Assembly (NCBI GenBank): GCA_002716045.1
Contig: PAZC01000024.1
Span: 19,836-83,835 of the forward strand
DNA: 64,000 nucleotides
Direction of reading: 5' to 3'
Source: Opitutia bacterium
Lineage (GTDB): Bacteria; Verrucomicrobiota; Verrucomicrobiia; Opitutales; Seribacteraceae
The position numbers and the translations under genes are program-made. Below are positions 17,328 through 26,052 of this stretch, piece after piece. Positions within the stretch are counted from its first letter, which is position 1. The number at the start of each line of letters is the position of its first letter. The notes under the pieces are model-generated. The model made no database searches, was not told the DNA's origin, and was given only the letters and a program-made list of their open reading frames with translations.

Positions 17328-19601
17328 ATGGGTTTGGCGGTGAACGTTTACGTATACAAGAACGACAAGAAGTCGGGGCCTTTTTCTCTGGATGAATTGC
17401 AAGCCAGCCTGGACGAAGGGGCATTCAGTCCCATAGATTCGGCTTGGTTTGAGGGTTGCGAGGAATGGACCACGGTTTCTCATGTGCCGGGAATATTGAT
17501 TTCGGAGGAGAAGAGGCGGCAGCACTTGGTTCCTCCTTTTGAGGCTTATTCCGGAGACAAGCCATTTGTTTTCGTGAGTTATTCCCATGCCGACGGCGAA
17601 CTCGTGTTCAGGGAAATTCGCCGCCTCCATGAAGCTGGATATCGTATTTGGTATGACGAGGGAATCGATCCAGGGCAGGATTGGCCCGAACATATTGCCA
17701 AGGCAGTCATCGATTGTGACCTTTTCCTTATGTTTACTTCTCCGCGATCGGCTGCCTCTGAGAATTGTCGCAACGAAGTCAATCTCGCCCTTAATCGGAA
17801 AAAGAAATTTCTAGCCATTTATCTTGAGCATACCGAGCTTCCGCCTGGTCTCGAGTTACGCATGGGTGATCTGCAGGCCATCCTGAAGTTTCGAATGCCT
17901 GATGCCACTTATCGAAAGAAGGTATACATGGGACTTGAAGCCATGTTGGGAGAAGGTGGTCGTGATCTTCCCGAAGGTGATGATCCGGTGGCGGAGGCGC
18001 TGAAGATCGAGGTAGTCGCGGATTACCTCATGGCTCCGGTGGACGCCGACTTGGCATCCGAATATCTGCCGAAAGAGGAGGCGAGCTCATCCAAGTCTGC
18101 GAAGAAAGGGGTGGGAATCTCTTTTGTGTGGGCGCTTGCTGCGGTTTGCATTGCCTTGGCGGTATATTTTTACACCCAGCAAGATCGGGGGGAAAACAAT
18201 TCAGCCAAACAAGACCCCAAGCCGCAACCAGTCGAGATGGCTTTGCCATTGGATGCCAAGTCGAAGCAGGAACTTGAGAAGGAACAACTGGATCGGGAGG
18301 AACTGGAAAGTTTACGCGAAATGGTGGCCAAGCAAAAACAGGATCAGGAGATCCAGTCCCAACTGAATGACGCCGTCGACCTTCAGGTCTATCTGGAATC
18401 GCTCAAGCGAGCCGTCGAACTGGAGGCTTACCAAGGAGCTGCTTTGCTGGCTGCTCAAAAAGTACTGACCCACGATTACGTCTTCGACAATGACCAAGGC
18501 GAACTGGATCGACGTCTTCTGTTTGAGGGGCCTGGCGAGGTCTGGAACAGAGTTAAGTTGGGTGAAGTAGGTGTTTATCCTGAAAATTCTCAGGGAGAGT
18601 ACGAGGCTTTGTCCTCGATAGTTAGCTTTTCAGGCATTCGTGACGTTTGGCGCTACAATCTGACCGAATACACTCCAGTAAAGGTGGGGAACACCTTCAC
18701 CGGGCAGGCCAAGTACGAGACAAAGCGAGAACACTTGCGCCCCATTTTTTCCTTTGGCCAGATCCGGGCGCTTGTCGCAGATGAGAAGTTTGATTCAGAG
18801 GACAAATCTTCTGAAAAAGTGGAAAAGCTCACCCAACATGGGAATTTCCTTATCCAAGGTCGTCGTCAAGTCCGACAAGTAACTTCCACCCACTGGGCGG
18901 GAAACATCAAGGGACAGGTTCTCGAAAAGCCCGAACTCACCCTGGAGTCTCATTTCGTGCAGGATCAGATCGAGCAATATCTGGACGGTGAAAATAGCCG
19001 GGTTCGGGCTCCTTTGCTCGACCTCTTGGACACACTCCTTGTGGACCAGAGCGTGGATGTCTTGTTCAAGGCATTCATTCACGACAAGCTATGTAAGATT
19101 CTTTTGCCTCGCGGCGATCAATGGGGTGTCCCTTTTTCACCATGGTTGATTGAGGACCATAATCGCCTGCAGGAAATTCTCAGGACACCGCTCAAGAGCA
19201 CTGACTGGATGAATCCGGAACCGTTTCAGGAAGTGAAGGAAGATCTTGCTGTCTACTATCGGGATTTAAATACACGAAGCTATTCCGCTGAAGCCAATGT
19301 GTACGTAAACTTCCTGCGAGACATCTCGGCTGCCACCCATGCTTTTGCAGGCCACGTTGACGAGCTGAACCAACCTCGCTTCATCGACGAGGATAATCCC
19401 CCCTCTTTTCTTTGGTGCCTTGTCTTGGAGCAAAGCGAAGTCGAATTCCAACAGTTCAGTGGATCTAACGGAATTCCATTCAGTCCCTTGATCTCGCTCA
19501 GGGGCGATTTGGAGGATGCTTACCAGAAGGTCCTGTCTGAGTTGGGCGAAGGCGCGGCCGAAATGGAGGACCTTTTGCCTTTTCCATATCCGGGGCAATA
19601 G
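17328..19601 (+). CDS. GYF_2-TIR domain membrane protein with large unknown C-terminal region
   Basis: The 757-residue protein combines modules not usually seen together. Residues 4-56 form a GYF_2 domain (VYVYKNDKKSGPFSLDEL). Residues 78-190 form a TIR domain of the bacterial TIR_2 type: PFVFVSYSHADGEL, IWYDEGIDPGQDWPEHI, and SAASENCRNEVNLAL, in which Glu150 is at the position of the TIR NADase glutamate. A single transmembrane helix follows (about 264-282), then a charged segment likely to be coiled coil (311-345) and about 400 residues with no recognised fold. N-terminal domains should face the cytoplasm. TIR domains can cleave NAD+ or act as scaffolds; neither is proven here. The start at 17328 follows the small membrane gene by 25 bases. 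Confidence 0.85.
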   Translation: MGLAVNVYVYKNDKKSGPFSLDELQASLDEGAFSPIDSAWFEGCEEWTTVSHVPGILISEEKRRQHLVPPFEAYSGDKPFVFVSYSHADGELVFREIRRLHEAGYRIWYDEGIDPGQDWPEHIAKAVIDCDLFLMFTSPRSAASENCRNEVNLALNRKKKFLAIYLEHTELPPGLELRMGDLQAILKFRMPDATYRKKVYMGLEAMLGEGGRDLPEGDDPVAEALKIEVVADYLMAPVDADLASEYLPKEEASSSKSAKKGVGISFVWALAAVCIALAVYFYTQQDRGENNSAKQDPKPQPVEMALPLDAKSKQELEKEQLDREELESLREMVAKQKQDQEIQSQLNDAVDLQVYLESLKRAVELEAYQGAALLAAQKVLTHDYVFDNDQGELDRRLLFEGPGEVWNRVKLGEVGVYPENSQGEYEALSSIVSFSGIRDVWRYNLTEYTPVKVGNTFTGQAKYETKREHLRPIFSFGQIRALVADEKFDSEDKSSEKVEKLTQHGNFLIQGRRQVRQVTSTHWAGNIKGQVLEKPELTLESHFVQDQIEQYLDGENSRVRAPLLDLLDTLLVDQSVDVLFKAFIHDKLCKILLPRGDQWGVPFSPWLIEDHNRLQEILRTPLKSTDWMNPEPFQEVKEDLAVYYRDLNTRSYSAEANVYVNFLRDISAATHAFAGHVDELNQPRFIDEDNPPSFLWCLVLEQSEVEFQQFSGSNGIPFSPLISLRGDLEDAYQKVLSELGEGAAEMEDLLPFPYPGQ

Positions 19602-19617
19602 GAGCCCGGAGGCTTCA

Positions 19618-21435
19618 TCAGGTTAGTGGCCAGAAGAAAAGGATCAGAGGGGTGCCGCCTGCGACGATCAGTATTTCGAGCGGCAGACCCATGCGCCAGT
19701 AGTCTCCGAAGCGGTATCCGCCTGGACCCAGAATGAGTGCATTGCACTGGTGCCCGATGGGGGTGAGGAAAGCGCAGGAGGCACCCACCGCCACGGCCAT
19801 CAGGAAAGGGTCTGGCATATAGCCCATGGTTTGCGCGATCCCCACTGAGATGGGTGCCATGATGAGGGCGGTTGCAGCGTTGTTTATGACGTCGGACAAA
19901 CACATCGTAAGGGTCATGACGACGGCCAAGGCTACCCACGCTGGAAAGGAGCCGACAGTATCAGCCATGCCTTTGGCTATGAGTTCCGCGCAACCGGTTG
20001 ATCGCAATGCCTCGCTGACGGGCATCATCGCGGCGAGGAGCACGATGACTGGCCAGTCGATGTCGCGATAGATTTCACGAGTGGGGAGTATTCCGGCAAA
20101 GACATAGGCGAGAGCTGCTCCAACGAAAGCCAACGTCATCGGAAGTATTCCGGCTGCGCTCAACCCAATGGCAGCGGCAAATACGAGAAGCGCGGGCCAT
20201 GCCTTGGGATAAGAACCAACCTTCACCTCGCGGTCCGCGAGTGGCAACAAATTTAGGGTGCCAACTTGATCATCCAATTCACTGACTTCACCATGGAGAA
20301 GGAGCACGTCCCCCAAACGGAAAACGACTTCGCTCAAGCGTGTTTGGATTGGTTCGTTTTGGCGAGCAATGGCGAGCAAGGCGCCGGATCTTCCTATGCG
20401 GCGTCTAAGGTAGGTGCGACCCCGCCCTTCGAGCGGTGACCCGGCGGTCACCACTGCCTCGACGAAGCCGAGGTTTTCTCCTTCGAGCCCATCTATGCGC
20501 TGACGAATTTCCTTCCCCAGGCGAAAACCATGCTTGGCAAGGATTTCCTGCAAGTCATTTGGGTCGGCCTTGGCGAGGAAACGGCTTTTCTCGCTTATGA
20601 TTCGGTCCGGCTGGGTGGTTACCACCTTGTTGTCCTTCTGCACAAAAGCAATCAGTTCCAGCTTGCCTTCGCATTCCTTGGAGATTTCGCCGACGGTTCG
20701 TCCAATCTCCTTGCAACCCTCGGGAACCCGGATCTCCGTGACGTATTGATCGATTTGAAACAAAGTGTCGCTTCCTGGCTTTTTTCGGTTGGTCGTTGGG
20801 ATGAGGCGCCATCCGATCAAGGCAATGAAGGCTATGCCTCCCAATGCCACGGGGACACCCACGGCAGAGAAAGCAAACAGGCCATAGGGATCTGCACCCT
20901 CGACTAGTTCGGGGCGCAAAGTTGCTATGATGATGTTTGGGGGTGTGCCGATCATCGTCATCATGCCGCCTAGAATACTGGCAAAAGCCAACGGCATGAG
21001 AAGGATACTGGCGGACCGAGCGCGTTCAGTCGCTGTCCGCAGTGTAACTGGCAGCATGAGGGCCAAGGCGCCGACGTTGTTCATGAATGCCGAGCATACC
21101 ATGACCACAGCGGAGAGAGAAAAGACATGCCCTGATTCGCTTTTGGTCAGCGGCATAATCATTCGTGCCAGCATGTCCACCACGCCTGCGTTTCGGAGAG
21201 CGCGGCTGATCACAAGCACAGCCGCCACCGTGATCACGGCTGGATGCCCGAAGCCCAATAGCAGTAGTTCGGGGTTTTGGACCAAGCTCGAGGACTCTCC
21301 TCCGAGGGCGAGGTCGGTGATGGCCAGCGCTACCAGAGAAGTGATTGCCACCACGTCGTGTCGCCATCGATTCAAGGCAAAGAGGACGAAAGTCCCGATT
21401 ATAACGCCTAACACGGCGATTTGGTCCGTGGTCAT
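19618..21435 (-). CDS. SLC13-type anion permease with two TrkA_C domains
   Basis: The 605-residue transporter has about twelve hydrophobic helices split by a central cytosolic block holding two TrkA_C-like (RCK_C) domains (YVTEIRVPEGCKEIGRTV and EAVVTAGSPLEGRGRTYL). This matches the SLC13/DASS-like permeases annotated as sodium-coupled sulfate, phosphate or dicarboxylate carriers. Motifs such as FMNNVGALALMLPVT and SDVINNAATALIMAP are the paired helix-hairpin signatures of this superfamily. The specific anion is unknown. The stop is 16 bases from the convergent TIR gene. The transporter gene lies downstream of tRNA-Phe on the same strand. Confidence 0.85.
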   Translation of the reverse strand: MTTDQIAVLGVIIGTFVLFALNRWRHDVVAITSLVALAITDLALGGESSSLVQNPELLLLGFGHPAVITVAAVLVISRALRNAGVVDMLARMIMPLTKSESGHVFSLSAVVMVCSAFMNNVGALALMLPVTLRTATERARSASILLMPLAFASILGGMMTMIGTPPNIIIATLRPELVEGADPYGLFAFSAVGVPVALGGIAFIALIGWRLIPTTNRKKPGSDTLFQIDQYVTEIRVPEGCKEIGRTVGEISKECEGKLELIAFVQKDNKVVTTQPDRIISEKSRFLAKADPNDLQEILAKHGFRLGKEIRQRIDGLEGENLGFVEAVVTAGSPLEGRGRTYLRRRIGRSGALLAIARQNEPIQTRLSEVVFRLGDVLLLHGEVSELDDQVGTLNLLPLADREVKVGSYPKAWPALLVFAAAIGLSAAGILPMTLAFVGAALAYVFAGILPTREIYRDIDWPVIVLLAAMMPVSEALRSTGCAELIAKGMADTVGSFPAWVALAVVMTLTMCLSDVINNAATALIMAPISVGIAQTMGYMPDPFLMAVAVGASCAFLTPIGHQCNALILGPGGYRFGDYWRMGLPLEILIVAGGTPLILFFWPLT

Positions 21436-21522
21436 GCTCCTTACAAAAGTAGATGCATCTTCATCTGTCGAACAATCCTCGCCATATCGCTTCGATTCCC
21501 TTCATCTTTCAAAAGTGAAAAA

Positions 21523-21598
21523 TGGTGGCGAGACCCGGGATTGAACCGGGGACACCGCGATTTTCAGTCGCGTGCTCTACCAACTGAGCTATCTCGCC
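21523..21598 (-). tRNA. tRNA-Phe (anticodon GAA)
   Basis: Read on the minus strand the gene starts GGCGAGATAGCTCAGTTGG and ends TCTCGCCACCA. The acceptor stem GGCGAGA/TCTCGCC is perfect. The anticodon stem-loop CGCGA-CTGAAAA-TCGCG gives anticodon GAA, and the T-arm contains GGTTCAATCC. The 3' CCA is encoded. The length is 76 bases. Confidence 0.97.
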
Positions 21599-21619
21599 TT
21601 GTGAAATGGGAAGCAGATG

Positions 21620-21648
21620 GTCATAGAGTAGGGCTTGGCGATGGTCAA
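21620..21648 (-). promoter_or_regulatory. Sigma-70-type promoter for tRNA-Phe
   Basis: On the minus strand, TTGACC and TATGAC are separated by exactly 17 bases. They lie upstream of the tRNA, with 21 bases from the -10 box to the mature 5' end. The -35 matches the consensus at five of six positions and the -10 at four of six. Confidence 0.6.
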
Positions 21649-21707
21649 TATCGCATTCTTTTGAAAATAAACTTCACCGCTGCCAAAACTAACCTTAAGT
21701 GTGTGCC

Positions 21708-22079
21708 ATGATGAAACAAGATCGGGAGGTACATGAATTGCTCAGCGCGTTTCGTTCGTTGCCTGCAAGCGTGGGCAAACCTCTTGGTCCGGACGCGCAG
21801 AGCGTGTGCAAAGTCATCGCCGAGGTGGTTAAGAAGTATGGCTTGGAAGAATTACGTCCGGAGCAAAAGATTGTCGAGCACTGGAAAGATATCGTTGGCG
21901 AGACCTTTGCGGGACGTTGCGGTCCGAGGCGTATTACCCAAGACGGGAAATTGATTATCCAGGTGATGGGAGCCACCGTCCGTCAGGAAATGGCTTTTCG
22001 AAAGAAAGATATTTTGGCGGCAGTCCGAAAAATTCCCGGATGCAGGGTGGTAAAGGCAATTAGCCTTGTTACTTCCTGA
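21708..22079 (+). CDS. DciA-like (DUF721) protein
   Basis: The 123-residue protein matches the DUF721/DciA pattern: a helical N-terminus, then EHWKDIVGETFAGRCGPRRITQDGKLIIQV and ATVRQEMAFRKKDILAAVRKIPG. DciA loads the replicative helicase in bacteria without DnaC. ATG codons at 21708 and 21711 are preferred over the GTG at 21699 used in the track. It diverges from the tRNA-Phe promoter and converges on valS. Confidence 0.75.
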   Translation: MMKQDREVHELLSAFRSLPASVGKPLGPDAQSVCKVIAEVVKKYGLEELRPEQKIVEHWKDIVGETFAGRCGPRRITQDGKLIIQVMGATVRQEMAFRKKDILAAVRKIPGCRVVKAISLVTS

Positions 22080-22091
22080 GTGACGCCTGTT

Positions 22092-24836
22092 TCATCCCAA
22101 GGCGGCTAGAGCCGTGCGATTATCCTCCAGTTTGCCTTGGCTTTCCTCAAGTTGGCGGCGGGCGCCTTCAATTACCTGTGGCGGTGCCTTGGCCGTGAAA
22201 TCCTCGTTGTTCAAGCGAGCCTCGGTCGATGCCACTACTTTCTCGAGCTTGAGGATTTCCTTTTCCAGACGCGCTCTTTCCGCTTCCACGTCGATGGCGG
22301 AAGCAAGGTCGAGAAATGCTGTGCCGAGATCAGTTACCACGCTGGGAGCGCCTGTAGGCGCTGCATCAAGTCTATCGAAGGAAGCGGCCCCGACGAAATT
22401 GAGGATCTTTTCCTTATGCCTCTCGAGGACAACTGACTTTTCATTGGAGGAGACGTAATGGAAGGCGACTTCCTTGTTGGTTGCGAGGCCTCGTTCGGCC
22501 TTGAGCGCCCGCATGTCAGTGACGAGTTCGCGCACAGCGGTCACCTCCGTGCCGGCCTGGGCATCTAGCGTAATGCCTTTTGCGGCAAGCGCTTCCCTGA
22601 GATCTTGGGCTTGGCCTGGGTCGACGTACTGGATTGACCTGTCTTCGCCGGCATAGTCTAGCCGCTGCCATAGTTCCTCCGTGATGAAGGGCGTTACCGG
22701 GTGGAGCAGGAGCAGGGTTTGGCGAAGACAAATGTCCTGGACCGCGAGGCAACTTTCGCGGAGGTCCTCGTTGCGCAGCTTGGCTTTGGACACCTCGACG
22801 TACCAGTCGCAGAAATCGGTCCAGAAAAACCGATATATGGCATGCAGCAGTGAGTTGAACTCGTATTCGTGATGATCTTGTTCCACTTGATCCAAGGTAT
22901 CTGCCAGACGGGTCAGGATGGCATGATCCTCCGCATCGAGGTGTTCGGGTTGCAGCCGGGACAAGATAGCGTCGATGGATGAATTGTCGCGAGCATCGCC
23001 TGACATGCGCCGGAAACGAGAAACGTTCCAGAGTTTGTTGCAGAAGTTGCGGCCCTGCTCGACGCGTTCCTCGGCGAAGCGAATGTCTTGACCCTTGGGG
23101 GCGATGCTCATGATTCCATGGCGAAGTCCGTCTGCGCCGTACTTGGCGATGAGGTCTAGCGGTTCGGGCGAATTGCCGAGTGACTTCGACATCTTACGGC
23201 CTTTGCCGTCCCGGATGATGCCGGTGAAATAAACGTCGCCGAAGGGTATGCGGCGCTTGATTTCCTCGTCGTCAAGCACCGTGTCCTTGTCGGTTGGCTC
23301 GCCCATGAATTCAAGGCCCGCCATGATCATGCGGGCGACCCAGAAAAATATGATGTCCGGCCCCGTGACAAGGGCCGAGGTTGGATAAAAGGCGGCGAGG
23401 CCTTGTTCCTTCATGGCCTTTTCGTCTGGCCATCCCATGGTGGCGAAAGGCCATAGCCAAGAGGATGCCCAAGTATCAAGTACGTCCTCGTCCTGTTCCC
23501 AGTTCTCGGGATCGGCTGGGCCATCCACTGACACGTGCAAGTTCTCGGGATCGGAACGGTCGGAGCCTTTCTTGTACCATACCGGGATACGGTGCCCCCA
23601 CCAGAGTTGGCGGCTGATGCACCAGTCCCTGATATTTTCGAGCCAGTGTAGGTATGTCTTGGTCCAGCGTTCCGGGAAGTAACGAATGAAGCCTTCGGAT
23701 ACGGCTCGCTTGGCTTCCTCGACTCGTGGGTAGCGAAGGAACCATTGTTCGGAGAGGCGGGGCTCGATGGGAACATCGGCCCGCTCGGAATATCCCACGT
23801 TATTGGCGTGAGCCTCCTCATCGATGAGATCTCCCTGATCGCGCAGTTTCTCGATTGCCGCCTTGCGCGCATCGAAGCGATCCATGCCGGAAAAGTCCTC
23901 GCCAGCCAAATCGTTCAAGGTGCCATCGGGATTGAATACGTCGATGAAAGGCAAGTCGTGGCGTTGGCCGATCTCGAAGTCGAGGGCGTCATGAGCCGGA
24001 GTGACTTTGAGCATGCCGGTTCCGAAATCTTTTTCTATGGCCTCGTCCGTGATCAGAGGAATCTCAGCGGGATTGAGTGGTCGCCTGACGTGTTTTCCCT
24101 GCAGTGTCGGCCAGCGCTCATCTTCCGGATGCATCGCAATGGCGACGTCACCCATGATGGTTTCCGGTCTGGTGGTGGAGACTTCAACGTAGGACCCTGG
24201 TTCCTCCACGATCTCGTAGCGCACTTTATATAGTTTGCTGTCCTGCGGCTTCATGATTACCTCCTCGTCGGAGAGGGCAGTGAGGCTGACGGGGCACCAA
24301 TTCACCATGCGCTTGCCACGGTAAACGTAACCGCGCTCGAAAAGTTTCACGAAAGAGGTGAGTACGGCTTTCGAGTAGTCATCGTTCAAGGTGTGGACAG
24401 TTCTTTCCCAGTCACAGGAGCATCCCAGTTTGCGCAGTTGCTTCAGTATGATGCCACCATGCTTGTCGCGCCACTCCACGGCGCGCTCGAGGAATTTTTC
24501 ACGCCCAAGGTCGTGTCGGGAAAGACCTTCTTCTCGCAAAGCTCTCTCCACTTTGGTCTGGGTGGCGATCCCTGCGTGATCAGTGCCAGGTAGCCACATC
24601 ACGGAGGCTCCCTTCTGGCGGGCCCGGCGGGAAAGGATGTCCTGAATGGTGTTGTTCAGTACATGTCCCATGGTGAGTACACCGGTTACGTTGGGGGGGG
24701 GAATGACAATGGAATAAGTTTTTTGGCCTTCCGCTGGCTTGCCCGAGAAACAGCCATCTTTTTCCCAATTCCCGTACCAACGATCCTCAACTTCGTTGGG
24801 CTCGTATGCTTTCGGTATTTCAGTTGAATCACTCAT
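22092..24836 (-). CDS. valS: Valyl-tRNA synthetase
   Basis: The 914-residue class I synthetase has the HIGH-box region PPNVTGVLTMGHVLNNTIQD and the KMSKS box GRKMSKSLGNS, an inserted editing domain between them (including STTRPETIMGDVAIAMHPED), and a C-terminal coiled-coil arm (AERARLEKEILKLEKVVAST). It charges tRNA-Val and edits mischarged threonine. It lies 24 bases after the rhomboid protease gene in the same orientation. The start at MSDSTEIPKAYEPNEVEDRWY is normal for ValS. Confidence 0.97.
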   Translation of the reverse strand: MSDSTEIPKAYEPNEVEDRWYGNWEKDGCFSGKPAEGQKTYSIVIPPPNVTGVLTMGHVLNNTIQDILSRRARQKGASVMWLPGTDHAGIATQTKVERALREEGLSRHDLGREKFLERAVEWRDKHGGIILKQLRKLGCSCDWERTVHTLNDDYSKAVLTSFVKLFERGYVYRGKRMVNWCPVSLTALSDEEVIMKPQDSKLYKVRYEIVEEPGSYVEVSTTRPETIMGDVAIAMHPEDERWPTLQGKHVRRPLNPAEIPLITDEAIEKDFGTGMLKVTPAHDALDFEIGQRHDLPFIDVFNPDGTLNDLAGEDFSGMDRFDARKAAIEKLRDQGDLIDEEAHANNVGYSERADVPIEPRLSEQWFLRYPRVEEAKRAVSEGFIRYFPERWTKTYLHWLENIRDWCISRQLWWGHRIPVWYKKGSDRSDPENLHVSVDGPADPENWEQDEDVLDTWASSWLWPFATMGWPDEKAMKEQGLAAFYPTSALVTGPDIIFFWVARMIMAGLEFMGEPTDKDTVLDDEEIKRRIPFGDVYFTGIIRDGKGRKMSKSLGNSPEPLDLIAKYGADGLRHGIMSIAPKGQDIRFAEERVEQGRNFCNKLWNVSRFRRMSGDARDNSSIDAILSRLQPEHLDAEDHAILTRLADTLDQVEQDHHEYEFNSLLHAIYRFFWTDFCDWYVEVSKAKLRNEDLRESCLAVQDICLRQTLLLLHPVTPFITEELWQRLDYAGEDRSIQYVDPGQAQDLREALAAKGITLDAQAGTEVTAVRELVTDMRALKAERGLATNKEVAFHYVSSNEKSVVLERHKEKILNFVGAASFDRLDAAPTGAPSVVTDLGTAFLDLASAIDVEAERARLEKEILKLEKVVASTEARLNNEDFTAKAPPQVIEGARRQLEESQGKLEDNRTALAALG

Positions 24837-24860
24837 GGGCTTGTAAACAGCCTGGCGAGC

Positions 24861-25595
24861 CTAGCGAATACGATGTCCTTGGCGAGAAAAAGCGCGCGTT
24901 CGTGGCTTTTGAAACAAACTGACCTTTGGTTTCTTGAAGAACGGAGTCAGCGCGAAACCCGCGGCAAATCCGCCCAAATGAGCCATTACTGCAACCCCTC
25001 CAGCGGCTTTCATGGATTCGGGCAAGGCGAGGATTTGTTCCACTACCCAAAGCCCTAGCACCACCCACGCGGGCACGTATATTGTGCCTATAAAAATAAA
25101 CAGCCAATAGAACACCCTGACGTTGGCTCGTGGATAAAGTAGCAGGTATCCGGCGATCACCCCGGAAATGGCACCCGAGGCGCCGACCATGGGGACAGTG
25201 GATTCAGGGTCCACGAAACCTTGGGCCAAGGCCGCCGCTGTTCCGCAGGTGAGATAAAACAACAAGAAACGAATTTTTCCCATGGCGTCCTCCACGTTGT
25301 CCCCGAAAAGATAGAGGAAGAGCAAATTGCCGAGCAAGTGGGCGATGCTCCCATGGCTGAACATGGAGGTATAGATGGTGGTCCACTCCCAGATCTTGCC
25401 CTCGATCGAGCCGGTCGGGCCACCGCCGAAGAAGGCATTGGGCACGAATCCGTAGGTGAGGAAGTAGCGTTCCCATTCTTGCGGAGGCAAGGGGAATTGG
25501 TAACGAAAGAATACCAAAAGATTGGCTCCGACGAGGCACCAAGTGAGCAAAGGTAATTTGCTTGTCGGATTATCGTCTTTGTACGGAAAAAACAT
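24861..25595 (-). CDS. Rhomboid-family intramembrane serine protease
   Basis: The 244-residue protein has about six transmembrane helices and the rhomboid serine motif GASGAISG within VPMVGASGAISGVIAGYLLL. The catalytic histidine is expected in the later helix AVMAHLGGFAAGFAL, and the HGSIAHLLGNLLFLYLFGDNVED loop is the conserved rhomboid region. It cleaves transmembrane substrates inside the membrane. A basic C-terminal tail follows. The gene directly precedes valS, probably in one transcript. The natural substrate is not known. Confidence 0.9.
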   Translation of the reverse strand: MFFPYKDDNPTSKLPLLTWCLVGANLLVFFRYQFPLPPQEWERYFLTYGFVPNAFFGGGPTGSIEGKIWEWTTIYTSMFSHGSIAHLLGNLLFLYLFGDNVEDAMGKIRFLLFYLTCGTAAALAQGFVDPESTVPMVGASGAISGVIAGYLLLYPRANVRVFYWLFIFIGTIYVPAWVVLGLWVVEQILALPESMKAAGGVAVMAHLGGFAAGFALTPFFKKPKVSLFQKPRTRAFSRQGHRIR

Positions 25596-25738
25596 GTTCG
25601 GGCTAGTTTCAGTCGCTTCTGACAGAGGTCAAGCCATGGCTTGCCATTCCAAGTGAAATATGGCCTCGCTTGAATTCGGTGAAATCGAACTGATGCTTGC
25701 CTGCTTCCCAAGTTCCTCCAGAATAGTACTCCAAGTAT

Positions 25739-25981
25739 ATGACTGATCGACGATTGGCGGTGTTCGAGACGGATAAAGGAATCACCTTTTCCTTCGGTGA
25801 ACACACCTATTTCGTTTCGAAGCAAGACCCCTTTTACAATATCGCGAAAAAGTCCCTTTCCCAAGGCGACTACGTACCGTTTTACGTGGAGATGGCGAAG
25901 CGCGAGGGATTGGGGGAGGCGTTTCGTGACTCGCTCATGAAGGAAGTGAAAAATCTCAAGGACAACTCGGACGACAAATAG
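25739..25981 (+). CDS. Small acidic-tailed hypothetical protein
   Basis: The 80-residue ORF (MTDRRLAVFETDKGITFSFGEHTYFVSKQ...) looks like a compact domain, with alternating beta-type strands and a C-terminal helix ending in KNLKDNSDDK. No family is recognised. It starts 143 bases upstream of and divergent from the rhomboid gene, and stops just before the metallopeptidase gene. The longer minus-strand ORF at 25157-26008 overlaps the rhomboid gene and is a shadow. Confidence 0.55.
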   Translation: MTDRRLAVFETDKGITFSFGEHTYFVSKQDPFYNIAKKSLSQGDYVPFYVEMAKREGLGEAFRDSLMKEVKNLKDNSDDK

Positions 25982-26052
25982 TTTTGGACATGAACCGCCT
26001 TTCTTCATATCTTTTTTTTAACGTCCGCTCGAAATCATTGCGGATAGTGGCT

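Noticed and set aside
25157-26008. 283-residue minus-strand ORF
   Set aside because: It overlaps the rhomboid gene and the 80-residue plus-strand ORF in other frames and has a low-complexity, shadow-like composition.
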